Positions 43,980-55,447 of a stretch of 64,000 bases of DNA are shown piece by piece. The translations under genes were made by a program, and so were the position numbers. Below the pieces are notes generated by a model, which was not told the DNA's origin, searched no databases, and saw only the letters and a list, made by a program, of their open reading frames with translations. Source of the stretch: Oscillospiraceae bacterium (GTDB lineage Bacteria; Bacillota; Clostridia; Oscillospirales; CAG-272); contig SVRN01000005.1 of assembly GCA_015064805.1 (NCBI GenBank), positions 16,625 to 80,624 of the forward strand, given 5' to 3'. The stretch's first letter is position 1, and every line of letters begins with the position of its first letter.

Positions 43980-45248
43980 ATGAACATCCTCGTCGTAGGC
44001 AGTGGCGGCCGTGAACACGCCATCATCAAAAAAATCAAACAAAACCCCACCGTAGACACCATCTACGCCCTCCCCGGCAACGGCGGCATCGCATCTGACG
44101 CAACGTGCGTCCCCATCGGTGCGACCGACATCGCAGGAATTGTGACCTTCGCCAAGGAAAACGCCATCGACTACGCCGTCGTCGCTCCCGACGATCCGCT
44201 CGTCCTCGGCTGTGTCGACGCGCTGAACGAGGTCGGCATCCCCTGCTTCGGCCCGCGCGCGAACGCGGCCATCATCGAGGGCAGTAAGGTGTTCTCCAAA
44301 AATCTGATGAAAAAATACGGTATTCCCACCGCAGCCTACGAGGTATTCTCGGACATGGAGGCGGCGCTGACTTACCTTGAAACCGCCCCCATTCCCACCG
44401 TCATCAAGGCGGACGGTCTGGCGCTGGGCAAGGGCGTCATCATCGCCATGACCCGCGACGAAGCCAAGGAGGCCGTCGTGTCCATGATGCAGGACAAAAA
44501 GTTCGGCAAGAGCGGTGACAATATCGTCATCGAAGAATTTTTGACCGGCCCCGAGGTGTCCGTTCTGGCCTTTACCGACGGTAAAACCGTCAAGCCCATG
44601 GTCTCGTCGATGGACCACAAGCGAATCGGCGAGGGCGACGTGGGCCTCAACACGGGCGGCATGGGCACCATCGCCCCCAACCCCTGCTACACCGAGGCTT
44701 TGGCCAAGGAGTGCATGGAGACCATTTTCATCCCCACGATCAACGCAATGAACGCCGAGGGCCGTCCCTTTACGGGCTGTCTCTACTTCGGCCTGATGAT
44801 GACCCCCAACGGCCCCAAGGTCATCGAATACAACTGCCGCTTCGGCGACCCCGAAACGCAGGTCGTCCTGCCGCTTCTGGAGAGCGACCTGCTCACCGTC
44901 ATGCAAGCGACCACCAACGGCACGCTCGCCGAAACGGAAGTAAAATTCTCAAGCGGTGCCGCCGCCTGCGTCATCATGGCCTCGGCAGGCTATCCCGAAG
45001 CCTATGAAAAGGGCAAGGAGATCACCATTCCCGCGCAGCTTTCCGACAGCGTCATCGTCGCAGGTGCCAAGCTGGACGGTGAGCGTCTTTTGACAAACGG
45101 CGGCCGCGTGCTGGGCGTGATCGGCACGGCTGACACGCTGAAGGGTGCGCTTGACCGTGCCTACGACAACGTCAGCCACATCCACTTTGAAGGTGCATAT
45201 TACCGCCGCGACATCGGTGCGCGCGCACTGGCGGCTATGGAGGAATAA
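43980..45248 (+). CDS. purD: Phosphoribosylamine-glycine ligase
   Basis: 422 aa ATP-grasp; MNILVVGSGGREHAIIKKIKQ, NTGGMGTIAPNP, EYNCRFGDPETQVVLPLL. Confidence 0.97.
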   Translation: MNILVVGSGGREHAIIKKIKQNPTVDTIYALPGNGGIASDATCVPIGATDIAGIVTFAKENAIDYAVVAPDDPLVLGCVDALNEVGIPCFGPRANAAIIEGSKVFSKNLMKKYGIPTAAYEVFSDMEAALTYLETAPIPTVIKADGLALGKGVIIAMTRDEAKEAVVSMMQDKKFGKSGDNIVIEEFLTGPEVSVLAFTDGKTVKPMVSSMDHKRIGEGDVGLNTGGMGTIAPNPCYTEALAKECMETIFIPTINAMNAEGRPFTGCLYFGLMMTPNGPKVIEYNCRFGDPETQVVLPLLESDLLTVMQATTNGTLAETEVKFSSGAAACVIMASAGYPEAYEKGKEITIPAQLSDSVIVAGAKLDGERLLTNGGRVLGVIGTADTLKGALDRAYDNVSHIHFEGAYYRRDIGARALAAMEE

Positions 45249-45254
45249 ATCGAC

Positions 45255-48200
45255 ATGGTATACAGAATATTTGTAGAAAAGAAAAAAGAACTGGCGCACG
45301 AGGCACACGCGCTGCTTTCCGACGCCCGCACGCTGCTCGGCATCACCGCGCTTGAGGACGTCCGTCTGTATAATCGCTACGACGCCGAGAACATCACGAG
45401 CGAGCTGTTCGACTACGCGTCGCGCACGGTATTTTCCGAGCCCCAGCTTGACCTGATCTCGGATGAGCTGACCGCCACCGACGCCGACGTCGTGTTTGCC
45501 GTTGAATATCTGCCCGGCCAGTTTGACCAGCGAGCAGACTCGGCCGCCCAGTGCATTCAGATCATCTCCCAGGGCGACCGCCCCACCATCCGCACCGCCC
45601 GCATCTACGCGCTGTACGGAAAACTGACCGAGGCAGAAGTAAATGAGATCAAGAAGTACGTCATCAACCCCGTCGAGTCGCGCGAGGCTACCATGGACAA
45701 GCCCGAGACGCTGGCGGTGGAATACGCCATCCCCGAGACGGTCAAGACGGTCGAAGGATTTATCGGCATGGACGAGGCGGCGCTCTCCGAGCTGCTCGAC
45801 ACCCTCGGTCTTGCCATGGACCTGGACGATCTGAAATTCCTGCAGAATTATTTTAAGGGCGAGGAAAAGAGAGATCCCACCATCACCGAAATTCGCGTGG
45901 TCGACACCTACTGGTCCGACCACTGCAGACATACCACCTTCTCGACGCACATCGACAACGTCAAGATCGACGATCCCGCCGTTGCCGCCGCTTACCGGCG
46001 GTATCTCGACGCCCGCGTTGAGGTCTACGGTGAGGAGAAGGCTGCAAAGCGCCCCCAGACGCTGATGGACATTGCGACCATCGCCGTCAAGACGCTCAAA
46101 AAGAGAGGCGAGCTGCCCGAGCTTGACGAGTCCGAGGAGATCAACGCCTGCTCCATTCACGTCACGGCGGAAATTAACGGCGAGGAGCAGGATTGGCTGC
46201 TCATGTTCAAGAACGAAACTCACAACCACCCCACCGAGATCGAACCCTTCGGCGGCGCGGCCACCTGTATCGGCGGTTGCATCCGCGACCCGCTGTCGGG
46301 TCGTGCTTACGTCCACCAGGCCATGCGTGTCACGGGTGCGGGTGACCCCACAAAGCCGTTGAACGAAACGCTTTCTGGCAAGCTGCCCCAGAGAAAGCTG
46401 TGCCAGACGGCCGCCGCGGGATATTCCTCCTACGGCAACCAGATCGGCCTTGCCACCGGTCACGTAGCCGAGATTTACCACGACGGCTACGTCGCCAAGA
46501 GACTGGAGTGCGGCGCGGTCGTTGCCGCAGCACCCGCGACCAACGTTCGCCGCGAGCGTCCCGCCCCCGGTGACGTGATCGTCCTTCTGGGCGGTCGCAC
46601 GGGCCGAGACGGCATCGGCGGTGCCACGGGTTCCTCCAAGAGCCACAACCTCAAGTCGCTGACCTCCATGGCCTCCGAGGTCCAGAAGGGTAACGCGCCC
46701 GAGGAAAGAAAGATCCAGAGATTGTTCCGCAATCCCGACGTCACCCGTCTGATCAAGCGCTGCAACGACTTCGGCGCGGGCGGTGTATCGGTTGCCATCG
46801 GCGAACTGGCCGACGGCTTGAAGATCGATCTGGATGCCGTTCGCAAGAAGTACGACGGTCTTGACGGCACCGAGCTTGCCATTTCCGAGTCGCAGGAGAG
46901 AATGGCCGTGGTCGTTGCGGCCGAGGACGCTGACAAGTTTATCGAATACGCCACCGCGGAAAACCTTGAGGCTTATCGCGTGGCGGTCGTCACCGAAGAA
47001 GCGCGCATGGTCATGAGCTGGAAGGGTCAGACCATTGCCGATCTGTCCCGCGAGTTCCTTAACACCAACGGTGCGAACAAACACACGACGGTCGAGGTTC
47101 AGGAAAAGGATCTGTCCGCGTTGAGCAAGCCGCTTTATACCTCGCTCCGCGAAATGGCGGGAGATCTCAAGACCGCCAGCCGCCGCGGCCTGGTCGAGAG
47201 ATTTGACGGCTCGATCGGCGCAGGCTCGGTGCTCATGCCCTTCGGCGGAAAAACACAGAGAACGCCCGCGCAGGCGATGGCAGCGCTGTTGCCCACCCTG
47301 CCCGGTCAGACCACCGACAGCGCCAGCGTCATGGCCTGGGGACTGGATCCCGATCACATGTGCATCGACACCTACACGGGTGCCCGTGCCGCCGTATATA
47401 ACTCGATGGCCAAGATCGTTGCCGCAGGCGCGGACTACAAGGACGCCTACCTGACGCTTCAGGAATTCTTTGAAAAGCTCCGTCAGGAGCCGACGCGCTG
47501 GGGCAAGCCCTTCGCGGCTCTGCTCGGCGCGATGGACGCACAGCTCGAGCTGAACGCGGCCGCCATCGGAGGCAAGGACTCCATGTCGGGCTCCTTCCTC
47601 GATCTGGACGTTCCCCCCACCCTGATCTCCTTTGCGATCGCCCCCATCAAGGCAGGCGACGTGATCTCCCCCGAGTTCAAGGAGGCAGGACATCCCGTTT
47701 ATCTGTTTGCTCCCGTCGATAACACGCCCGAATCCACCAAGGCGGCGTGGGAAAAGTTCCATTCCCTGTGCGCCGAGGGCAAGGTCAAGGCCGCATGGGC
47801 CGTTGAAAACGGACTTGCCGAGGCGGTCATGAAAATGTCGTTTGGTAACAATATCGGCTTTACGTCCTGCGGCACGGTCAAGGATCAATGGTACGCGGCC
47901 GGTCAGTACGATTTCATCGTCGCAGAGCTGATCGAGGAGGTCTCCATGCCCTGCACGCTCAAGATCGGACAGACGACCGCCGAGCCCGAGATCGTTCTGG
48001 ACGGCGAGCGCGCGACCATTGCCGAGCTGCTGTGCCTGAACGAGGGCAAGCTGGAGAGCGTTTATCCCACCACGGCACCCGCCAAGGAGAGCGCGCTGGG
48101 TCTGCCCGTCTTCTCCTACGAGGGCGGATCGACGGCCGCGCCTGCCATCAAGGTGGCACGTCCCAAGGTGCTCATTCCCGTTTTCCCCGGCACCAACTGC

Positions 48201-48956
48201 GAATACGACAGCGCTCGCGCGGTCGAGGCGGCAGGAGCCGAGGCGGATATTTTGGTCGTTCGCAACCTGACGGCCGACGACGTTGCCCGCAGCGTCGAGG
48301 CGGCGGCAGAGAAGATTAAAAAGAGCCAGATGATCTTCATCCCCGGTGGATTTTCGGGCGGTGACGAGCCGGACGGCTCTGCCAAGTTCATCACGGCCTT
48401 CTTCCGCAACCCTGCCATCAAGGAGGGCGTGACCGATCTTCTGGACAATCGCGACGGTCTGATGTGCGGTATCTGCAACGGCTTCCAGGCGCTGATCAAG
48501 CTGGGTCTTGTACCCTACGGCAAGATCATCGACACGGACGAAAATTGTCCGACGCTGACCTTCAACACGATTTCCCGCCACCAGTCCAAGCTGGTTCGCA
48601 CCCGTATTTGCACCAACAAGTCGCCCTGGCTGTCTCTTGCCAAGGTAGGAGATATCTATACCGTTCCGATCTCGCACGGTGAGGGTCGCTTCCTCGCCTC
48701 CGACGAGCTGATCGCCAAACTGGCAGAGAACGGTCAGATCGCAACGCAGTACGTCGATCTTGACGGCGCACCCACCATGGACACCGCCTTCAATCCCAAC
48801 GGCTCTATCTGCGCCATTGAGGGTATCACCTCGCCCGACGGCCGCGTCTTCGGTAAGATGGGTCACTCCGAGCGTATCGGCGCCGACCTGTATAAAAACG
48901 TCCCCGGCGAGTATGATATTCGTATGTTCGAGGCCGCGGTGAAGTATTTTAAGTAA
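45255..48956 (+). CDS. purL: Phosphoribosylformylglycinamidine synthase with fused glutaminase domain
   Basis: 1233 aa; ETHNHPTEIEPFGGAATCIGG; C-terminal PVFPGTNCEYDSARA and GICNGFQALIKLG glutaminase. Confidence 0.96.
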   Translation: MVYRIFVEKKKELAHEAHALLSDARTLLGITALEDVRLYNRYDAENITSELFDYASRTVFSEPQLDLISDELTATDADVVFAVEYLPGQFDQRADSAAQCIQIISQGDRPTIRTARIYALYGKLTEAEVNEIKKYVINPVESREATMDKPETLAVEYAIPETVKTVEGFIGMDEAALSELLDTLGLAMDLDDLKFLQNYFKGEEKRDPTITEIRVVDTYWSDHCRHTTFSTHIDNVKIDDPAVAAAYRRYLDARVEVYGEEKAAKRPQTLMDIATIAVKTLKKRGELPELDESEEINACSIHVTAEINGEEQDWLLMFKNETHNHPTEIEPFGGAATCIGGCIRDPLSGRAYVHQAMRVTGAGDPTKPLNETLSGKLPQRKLCQTAAAGYSSYGNQIGLATGHVAEIYHDGYVAKRLECGAVVAAAPATNVRRERPAPGDVIVLLGGRTGRDGIGGATGSSKSHNLKSLTSMASEVQKGNAPEERKIQRLFRNPDVTRLIKRCNDFGAGGVSVAIGELADGLKIDLDAVRKKYDGLDGTELAISESQERMAVVVAAEDADKFIEYATAENLEAYRVAVVTEEARMVMSWKGQTIADLSREFLNTNGANKHTTVEVQEKDLSALSKPLYTSLREMAGDLKTASRRGLVERFDGSIGAGSVLMPFGGKTQRTPAQAMAALLPTLPGQTTDSASVMAWGLDPDHMCIDTYTGARAAVYNSMAKIVAAGADYKDAYLTLQEFFEKLRQEPTRWGKPFAALLGAMDAQLELNAAAIGGKDSMSGSFLDLDVPPTLISFAIAPIKAGDVISPEFKEAGHPVYLFAPVDNTPESTKAAWEKFHSLCAEGKVKAAWAVENGLAEAVMKMSFGNNIGFTSCGTVKDQWYAAGQYDFIVAELIEEVSMPCTLKIGQTTAEPEIVLDGERATIAELLCLNEGKLESVYPTTAPAKESALGLPVFSYEGGSTAAPAIKVARPKVLIPVFPGTNCEYDSARAVEAAGAEADILVVRNLTADDVARSVEAAAEKIKKSQMIFIPGGFSGGDEPDGSAKFITAFFRNPAIKEGVTDLLDNRDGLMCGICNGFQALIKLGLVPYGKIIDTDENCPTLTFNTISRHQSKLVRTRICTNKSPWLSLAKVGDIYTVPISHGEGRFLASDELIAKLAENGQIATQYVDLDGAPTMDTAFNPNGSICAIEGITSPDGRVFGKMGHSERIGADLYKNVPGEYDIRMFEAAVKYFK

Positions 48957-48979
48957 GAACGAAGGTACGAGGGGAACGA

Positions 48980-49745
48980 AGAGGACGAGGGGAACTTTTT
49001 TGAAAAAAAGTTCCCCTGCCCCCCTCAAAAAACTTTATTGGAAGAAAAAGGAGCGTAGCCGGAACAACTTCTTCTAACCCTGTAGGAGGAAGAACGTGCG
49101 CTGTTCCATAGAGATTTCGCCTACGGCGAAATCGGCTGCCGCGAGCTCAGGGGAACCCCTGCCCCTTTCGCTCCATCAAAATAGACTTGCTTTAACAAAT
49201 TTTGCTCCTCATATCTGCCGCTCGTGGTGGCAAGGCGGGGAGAGATGAGGGAAAACTAAATTTTCCACGTCTTCTCCTACAGACGCGCGTACAGCTTCGC
49301 GCCGCGCTGTATCGCATTTGATGCCATTTCTTTGTCACTGAACAAAGAAATGGCGAAAGAAACGCAGGCATCTAATTCAGTGCTTATGGGAAAGTTACGT
49401 TACCCGCTCCCGAAGAATTTTGCAAGCAAAATTCTTCCTACAGAAAATAAAAATTCAATCAGGGCCTAATGCCCTTAAGAAACCCGCAAAACCTTTTGCT
49501 GTCTGCGCCTGCCGCTCGTGGTGGCTATGTGGCGAGAGATGCAGAAAAAACTTCTATATTTTTCTCCCCAGCCCTCTTTGAAGAGCGGCAATGCCAAGGG
49601 AGTTCCAAGAGGGAACGTCTTGGCTGACTTTCTTTGGTCCTTTCTTTGTTCAGCGACAAAGAAAGGACAATAAAAACCGGCACACCGAGCGCGCGAAGCT
49701 GGGCGAGGCCGTAGAAAAAGTTGTAAAAACCTTAGCTATACCCCC
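48980..49745. repeat. Modular repeat (purL-glyA gap)
   Basis: T hairpin 48989-49016, P hairpins near 49323 and 49639. Confidence 0.85.
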
Positions 49746-49772
49746 TAAAATCCCCCTGAAAGGACCATACCC

Positions 49773-51011
49773 ATGAACTTTTTTGATGAACTGAAAAACT
49801 ACGACCCCGCCGTCTTTGAAGCCTGCGACGCAGAACTCTCCCGTCAGCAGCATAACATCGAGCTGATCGCATCCGAAAACATCGTCTCGAAGGCCGTTCT
49901 TTTGGCCGCAGGCGGTGTCCTCACCAACAAATACGCCGAGGGCTACCCCTCCAAGCGCTACTACGGCGGCTGCTATTGCGTTGACGTTGTGGAAAACATC
50001 GCCCGCGAGAGAGCTTGCAAGCTCTTCGGCGCCGAGCACGCCAACGTCCAGCCCCACAGCGGCGCCAACGCCAATCTGGCCGTCTTCTTCGCTCTGCTTC
50101 AGCCCGGCGACACCGTCATGGGTATGAACCTCCAGCAGGGTGGTCACCTCTCCCACGGCTCGCCCGTCAACATTTCGGGTAAGTATTTCAACGTCGTTCC
50201 CTACGGCGTCGATCCCGTGACCGAGATGATCGACTACGACGAAATGCGCCGCATCGCCCTTGAGTGCAAGCCCAAGCTGATCGTCGTGGGAGCCTCCGCC
50301 TACTCCAGAACCATCGACTTCCCCCGCTGCCGCGAGATCGCAGACGAGGTAGGCGCCTATCTGATGGTCGACATGGCGCACATCGCAGGTCTGATCGCCG
50401 CAGGCGTTCACCCCTCGCCCGTGCCCTACGCTGACGTCGTCACGACGACGACCCACAAGACGCTCCGCGGTCCCAGAGGCGGTATGATCCTTTGCCGCGA
50501 GGAGCTGGCAAAGCAGATCGACAAAGCCGTCTTCCCCGGCACGCAGGGCGGACCTCTGATGCACATCATCGCCGCCAAGGCCGTGGCGTTTGGTGAGGCG
50601 CTGACCGACGAATTCAAGGAATATCAAAAACAGATCGTCAAGAACGCGGCCGCGCTGGCCGACGCGCTGACCGAGGGCGGTATCAAGCTCGTTTCGGGCG
50701 GCACGGACAATCACCTCATGCTGCTCAACCTCGTTGACGAGGGCATCACGGGCAAGGAGCTGGAGCATCGCCTTGACGAGGTGCATATCACCGCCAACAA
50801 GAACACCATCCCCGGCGATCCCCAGAGCCCCTTCGTTACCAGCGGCCTGCGCATCGGCACGCCCGCCGTCACGACCAGAGGCTTTAAGGAGCCCGAAATG
50901 AAGCTCATCGCCTCCTGGATCATCGACGTCATTCGTGACTTTGATAATAGCAAGGATCGCATCACCGCAGAGGTTCAGGCTCTGTGCGAGAAGTTCCCGA
51001 TCTACAATTAA
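49773..51011 (+). CDS. glyA: Serine hydroxymethyltransferase
   Basis: 412 aa; [48 protein letters not shown]. Confidence 0.97.
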   Translation: MNFFDELKNYDPAVFEACDAELSRQQHNIELIASENIVSKAVLLAAGGVLTNKYAEGYPSKRYYGGCYCVDVVENIARERACKLFGAEHANVQPHSGANANLAVFFALLQPGDTVMGMNLQQGGHLSHGSPVNISGKYFNVVPYGVDPVTEMIDYDEMRRIALECKPKLIVVGASAYSRTIDFPRCREIADEVGAYLMVDMAHIAGLIAAGVHPSPVPYADVVTTTTHKTLRGPRGGMILCREELAKQIDKAVFPGTQGGPLMHIIAAKAVAFGEALTDEFKEYQKQIVKNAAALADALTEGGIKLVSGGTDNHLMLLNLVDEGITGKELEHRLDEVHITANKNTIPGDPQSPFVTSGLRIGTPAVTTRGFKEPEMKLIASWIIDVIRDFDNSKDRITAEVQALCEKFPIYN

Positions 51012-51034
51012 AGAGTACGAGGGGTACGAGGGGT

Positions 51035-51775
51035 ACGATGTGGGAGACTTCTTGAAAGAAGTCCCCCACGCCCCCCAAGAACTTTAATGGAAGGAAAAGA
51101 AAAGGCTCGCCTCAACAACTACTCCTATCCCTGTATGGGGAAGAGTGTGCGCTGTTCAAAAGGTACTACCGCTAGCTTAGGGGCCCCTCCCCCTTTCGCT
51201 CCACAAAAATAGAATTGCTTTAACAAATTTTGCTCCCCATATCTGCCGCTCGTGGTGGCAAGGCTGGGAAAGATGAGGGAAAACTAAATTTTCCACGTCT
51301 TTTCCTTTTGACGATCATACTGCGCGACTGCGTCGCGCGCTGATCTGTACAGTCTTTGTGTTCATTCTTTCTCATTCAAGAAAGAACGAACCAAGAAAGT
51401 GAACTTAAGGGCCTAATGCCCTTAAGAAACCCGCAAAACCTTTTGCTGTCTGCGCCTGCCGCTCGTGGTAGCAAAATGGCGAGCGATGCAGAATAAACAT
51501 TTATGTCTTTCTCCTAAGCCCTCTTTGCAGAGCGGCACGGAAAGGGAGGCCCCGGAGGGAACGTCCGGGCTGGCAATGTTTGCGCCCGCGCTTGCGCGAT
51601 GTTCGCGACTGCGAACAAGCAAACTTGCGATTTCGGCTTGCCGAAATCTAATTTCTTTGGTACTTTCTTTGTTCAGCGACAAAGAAAGTACATCAAAAAC
51701 CGGCACACTGAACGCGCGCGATGAAATCGCGCTGTGTGAGGCCGGTTACGAAATTGTAAAAACCTCAGCTAACCC
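51035..51775. repeat. Modular repeat with inserted module (glyA-fhs gap)
   Basis: T hairpin near 51042-51066, inserted block about 51571-51650, P hairpins near 51360 and 51660. Confidence 0.85.
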
Positions 51776-51804
51776 CCAAAATCCACTCGAAAGGATCTAC
51801 TACC

Positions 51805-53478
51805 ATGGCATACCTCTCCGACATCGAAATCGCCCAATCCTGCCAGATGAAACACATCCGCGACATCGCCGCAAAGGCGGGCGTCGACGAAAAATTCATC
51901 GAGCAATACGGCAACTACAAAGCCAAAATCGACCTTTCTCTTCTGAATGAGGATCGCCCCAACGGCAAGCTCATTCTCGTCACCGCCATCACCCCCACCC
52001 CCGCAGGCGAGGGTAAAACGACCACCACCATCGGTCTGGCCGACGGTCTGTCCCGCATCGGCAAAAACGTCACCGTCGCTCTGCGTGAGCCCTCTCTGGG
52101 CCCCGTGTTCGGTGTTAAGGGCGGCGCGGCCGGCGGCGGATACGCCCAGGTCGTTCCCATGGAGGACATCAATCTGCACTTTACCGGCGACTTCCACGCC
52201 ATCGGCGCGGCCAACAACCTGCTCGCGGCCATGCTGGATAACCACATTCAACAGGGCAACGCCCTCGGCATCGACGTCCGCAAGATCACCTGGAAGCGTT
52301 GCGTCGATATGAACGACCGCCAGCTCCGCTTCATCGTGGACGGCATGGGCGGCAAGGCCAACGGCGTGCCCCGCGAGGACGGCTTTGACATCACCGTTGC
52401 CTCCGAGATCATGGCAGTCTTCTGCCTGGCCTCCTCCATCACCGATCTCAAGGAGAGACTGTCCCGCATCATCGTGGGCTACACCTACGACGACAAGCCC
52501 GTCACGGCAGGCGACCTCAAGGCTGTCGGCGCAATGACGGCGCTGCTCAAGGACGCCTTCAAGCCCAACCTGGTACAGACGCTGGAGGGCACGCCCGCCT
52601 TCGTTCACGGCGGTCCGTTTGCCAACATCGCCCACGGCTGTAACTCGGTCATGGCGACCAAGCTGGCGCTGCGCATGGGCGACTACACCGTCACCGAGGC
52701 AGGCTTTGGCGCGGATCTGGGTGCGGAAAAGTTCCTGGACATCAAGTGCCGCATGGCAGGGCTGACCCCCGACGCCGTCGTGGTCGTTGCGACCGTTCGT
52801 GCCCTCAAGATGCACGGCGGACTCCCCAAGACTGCGCTTGTAAACGAGGATCTGGTTGCGCTGGAAAAGGGTATTCCCAATCTGCTCCGCCACGTATCCA
52901 ACATCAAAAACGTCTACAAGCTGCCCTGCGTGGTGGCTGTCAACCGCTTCCCGACCGACACCGACGCGGAGATCGACTTCATCATCGCCAAGTGCCGTGA
53001 GTTGGGCGTCAACACCGTGCTGTCGACCGTTTGGGCCGAGGGCGGCAAGGGCGGCGAAGCGCTGGCGTGCGAGGTTGTGCGTCTTTGCGAGGAGGAGCAG
53101 GGTGACTTTACCTTCTCCTACGAGCTGGACTGCTCCATTGCCGACAAGATCGAGGCCGTCGTCAAGAAGGTCTACGGCGGTGACGGCATTATCATCACCC
53201 CCGCGGCCAAGAAGCAGATCGATCAGCTGACCGCTCTGGGCTTTGATAAGCTGCCCATTTGCGTGGCCAAGACGCAGTACAGCTTCTCGGACGATCCGAC
53301 CAAGCTGGGCGCTCCCGAGGGCTTTACCGTGACCGTCCGCAACGTCAAGGTCTCCGCAGGCGCAGGCTTCATCGTCGTCCTGACGGGCGATATCCTGACC
53401 ATGCCGGGGCTTCCCAAGTCTCCCGCCGCCGAACGCATCGACGTGGATGAGAATGGTAAGATTACCGGATTGTTCTGA
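51805..53478 (+). CDS. fhs: Formate-tetrahydrofolate ligase
   Basis: 557 aa; [60 protein letters not shown]. Confidence 0.97.
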   Translation: MAYLSDIEIAQSCQMKHIRDIAAKAGVDEKFIEQYGNYKAKIDLSLLNEDRPNGKLILVTAITPTPAGEGKTTTTIGLADGLSRIGKNVTVALREPSLGPVFGVKGGAAGGGYAQVVPMEDINLHFTGDFHAIGAANNLLAAMLDNHIQQGNALGIDVRKITWKRCVDMNDRQLRFIVDGMGGKANGVPREDGFDITVASEIMAVFCLASSITDLKERLSRIIVGYTYDDKPVTAGDLKAVGAMTALLKDAFKPNLVQTLEGTPAFVHGGPFANIAHGCNSVMATKLALRMGDYTVTEAGFGADLGAEKFLDIKCRMAGLTPDAVVVVATVRALKMHGGLPKTALVNEDLVALEKGIPNLLRHVSNIKNVYKLPCVVAVNRFPTDTDAEIDFIIAKCRELGVNTVLSTVWAEGGKGGEALACEVVRLCEEEQGDFTFSYELDCSIADKIEAVVKKVYGGDGIIITPAAKKQIDQLTALGFDKLPICVAKTQYSFSDDPTKLGAPEGFTVTVRNVKVSAGAGFIVVLTGDILTMPGLPKSPAAERIDVDENGKITGLF

Positions 53479-53722
53479 TAAGAATAAAAGTACGTTGAGG
53501 GGAACTTCTTTCGAGAAGTTCCCCTCAAACTCCCCTCAAGAACTTGAATGAGGGGAAAAGAAGCGTTCGCCCTTATAACTTCTCCTAACCCTGTATGGGG
53601 AAGGAAGTGCCCCTGTCCAGGCAATTGCTACCGCAAGCGGCGGGGCCCTCTCCTCGTTTCACTCGGCATCAATTTGCTTTGCAAATTGACTCCGTCCCCC
53701 CTACCCCATCCGCTCCACGAAT

Positions 53723-53748
53723 GTAGAGGCGCATTCCATATGCGCCCG
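53723..53748 (+). repeat. GTAG-headed REP hairpin
   Basis: GTAGAGGCGCATTCCATATGCGCCCG. Confidence 0.78.
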
Positions 53749-53772
53749 CCATGAAGAAAAACGCCAATTAAA

Positions 53773-53797
53773 CGGGAGGAGCAAGCCCCTCCCCTAC
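53773..53797 (-). repeat. GTAG-headed REP hairpin, inverted mate
   Basis: CGGGAGGAGCAAGCCCCTCCCCTAC. Confidence 0.75.
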
Positions 53798-54184
53798 TAA
53801 GAAAGCAACACATTTTGCTTCCCATATCTGCCGCGCGTGGTGGCTGCCTTGAAGCACAGCACAACCGAGAAATATGTTTATCTCTTGATATGCTTTGTAG
53901 CGCGGCACAAAAAGGGGAATCCAAGGGGGAACGTCCGGGCGCGCAATGTTTGCGCCCGCGCCCCGCGCGATGTTCGCGACCGCGAACAAGCAAACAAGAG
54001 ATTTCGGCTTGCCGAAATCTGACTTCTTGGCTACTTCTTGGGAAACGCCAAGAAGTAGCATAAAAAACCGGCACACCGAACGCGCGCACCGCAGGTGCGC
54101 AGGGTGAGGCTGTAGAAAAAGTAGTTAAAACCTTCCCTCCCCCTCCCCCTTTCTTAATAATTTTTGAAGATTCCTCTCCTTCTA

Positions 54185-54213
54185 TTGATATAAATTTTTC
54201 CTTATAGTATAAT
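54185..54213 (+). promoter_or_regulatory. Sigma70-type promoter for 54261 membrane protein
   Basis: TTGATA, 17 nt, TATAAT. Confidence 0.65.
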
Positions 54214-54260
54214 ACACCCGAAATAAACAACCGAGGCAACAAAAGCCAAAAGGAGTTTTT

Positions 54261-55070
54261 ATGAATTTCTGGGTTCAACTGCAACAGATCTGCGAGACGG
54301 AAATGCCCCGTCCCGAAAGCTACGGCTGGTTCCATCTTCTGTTTTTTGCGTTATCCATCATCGCAGGCATTCTCTTGTGCGTGACGCACAAAAAGGGCGA
54401 CGACGCACGCGTCAGGCGCGCCGTCTTCGTCACGGGCGTTCTCGTCATCCTGCTCGAGGTCTTCAAGATGTTCGTTTACAGCTTTTATATTGAAGATAAT
54501 CGACTGATCTGGGACTTTCAATGGTACGCCTTCCCCTGGCAGTTCTGCTCCACGCCCATGTACGTCAGCCTGCTGACGGGCATCTTCAAAAAGGGCAAGG
54601 TGCATCATAGCCTGATGGCCTATCTTGCCACCTACGCTTTGTTTGCGGGGCTGTGCGTCATGTTCTATCCGGGCGACGTCTTCATCGGTGAGATCGGCGT
54701 CAACGTCCAGACCATGATCTGCCACGGCTCGATGCTGACCATCGCCATCTACCTGTACGGCTCAGGCTACGTCAAGACCGAGCACAAAACCATCCTGCGC
54801 GCCATTCCCGTGTTTGCCGCAGCCGTCGGTATTGCCGCGCTGCTCAACGAGGTCATGTTCCACAGCGGGATCATCGGCGACGAGACCTTCAATATGTTCT
54901 TCATCAGCCCCCACTTTGAGGGCACGCTGCCCGTCTATTCGTCGGTGCAGGCCGTCGTTCCCTTCCCCTGGTGCCTCATCATTTATATCCTCGCCTTCTC
55001 CGCCGCGTCGTATATCATGGTGCTTGGCGCGTGGGGCATCAAAAAGCTGATCAAGCGGAAAAAAGCATAA
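54261..55070 (+). CDS. YwaF-like (TIGR02206-type) integral membrane protein
   Basis: 269 aa with several hydrophobic helices; FQWYAFPWQFCSTPMYVSLLTGIFK. Confidence 0.75.
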   Translation: MNFWVQLQQICETEMPRPESYGWFHLLFFALSIIAGILLCVTHKKGDDARVRRAVFVTGVLVILLEVFKMFVYSFYIEDNRLIWDFQWYAFPWQFCSTPMYVSLLTGIFKKGKVHHSLMAYLATYALFAGLCVMFYPGDVFIGEIGVNVQTMICHGSMLTIAIYLYGSGYVKTEHKTILRAIPVFAAAVGIAALLNEVMFHSGIIGDETFNMFFISPHFEGTLPVYSSVQAVVPFPWCLIIYILAFSAASYIMVLGAWGIKKLIKRKKA

Positions 55071-55081
55071 AAAACACAACA

Positions 55082-55110
55082 CCCCGACAGATTTTGAAAA
55101 TCTGTCGGGG
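55082..55110. terminator. Bidirectional intrinsic terminator-like hairpin
   Basis: CCCCGACAGATTTTGAAAATCTGTCGGGG; a close relative occurs at 59869-59895. Confidence 0.7.
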
Positions 55111-55117
55111 TTAGCCA

Positions 55118-55375
55118 TTATTGACGATTATTTTCTTTCCATTTGAACATTTCTTTGAAATCATTGTAACAAGTAGGACATATCCAATAGTAATTATCTT
55201 CTGTCGTATATCCCTCATGTAGTGTGTCGGGATAATCGGAAAATTTCTCCCAACAAAATTCGCAATGATCGTGATCCCATTCTTTCTTGGGAGCTTTCCA
55301 TTTGCGAAAATATAATGCTTTGCCTGATAAATAATCTTCTTGACCTCTTAATCTCCAATCATCCTTATCTATCAT
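55118..55375 (-). CDS. Small hypothetical protein with Cys pairs (possible zinc ribbon)
   Basis: MIDKDDWRLRGQEDYLSGKALYFRKW...HDHCEFCWEKF...WICPTCYNDF; internal ATG at 55375. Confidence 0.65.
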   Translation of the reverse strand: MIDKDDWRLRGQEDYLSGKALYFRKWKAPKKEWDHDHCEFCWEKFSDYPDTLHEGYTTEDNYYWICPTCYNDFKEMFKWKENNRQ

Positions 55376-55447
55376 GAATATATCTCCTTTGCTTTTTATT
55401 GCCAGTTTCGCCTTCGTTTTACAAAGGCTTTGGGCAAAGCCCATACC

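Larger units (their letters stand above)
53495..54140. repeat. Modular repeat plus REP pair (downstream of fhs)
   Basis: T hairpin 53499-53524, REP pair 53723-53797, inserted block about 53938-54021, P hairpin near 54030. Confidence 0.85.

Noticed and set aside
44949-49028. 1359-aa minus-strand ORF opposite purD/purL (also 685 aa opposite purE/purF, 553 aa opposite guaB, 515 aa opposite hisD)
   Set aside because: Mirror ORFs of strongly biased GC-rich coding sequence; the plus/minus partner is a clear family member and the antisense translation shows no recognisable motifs.
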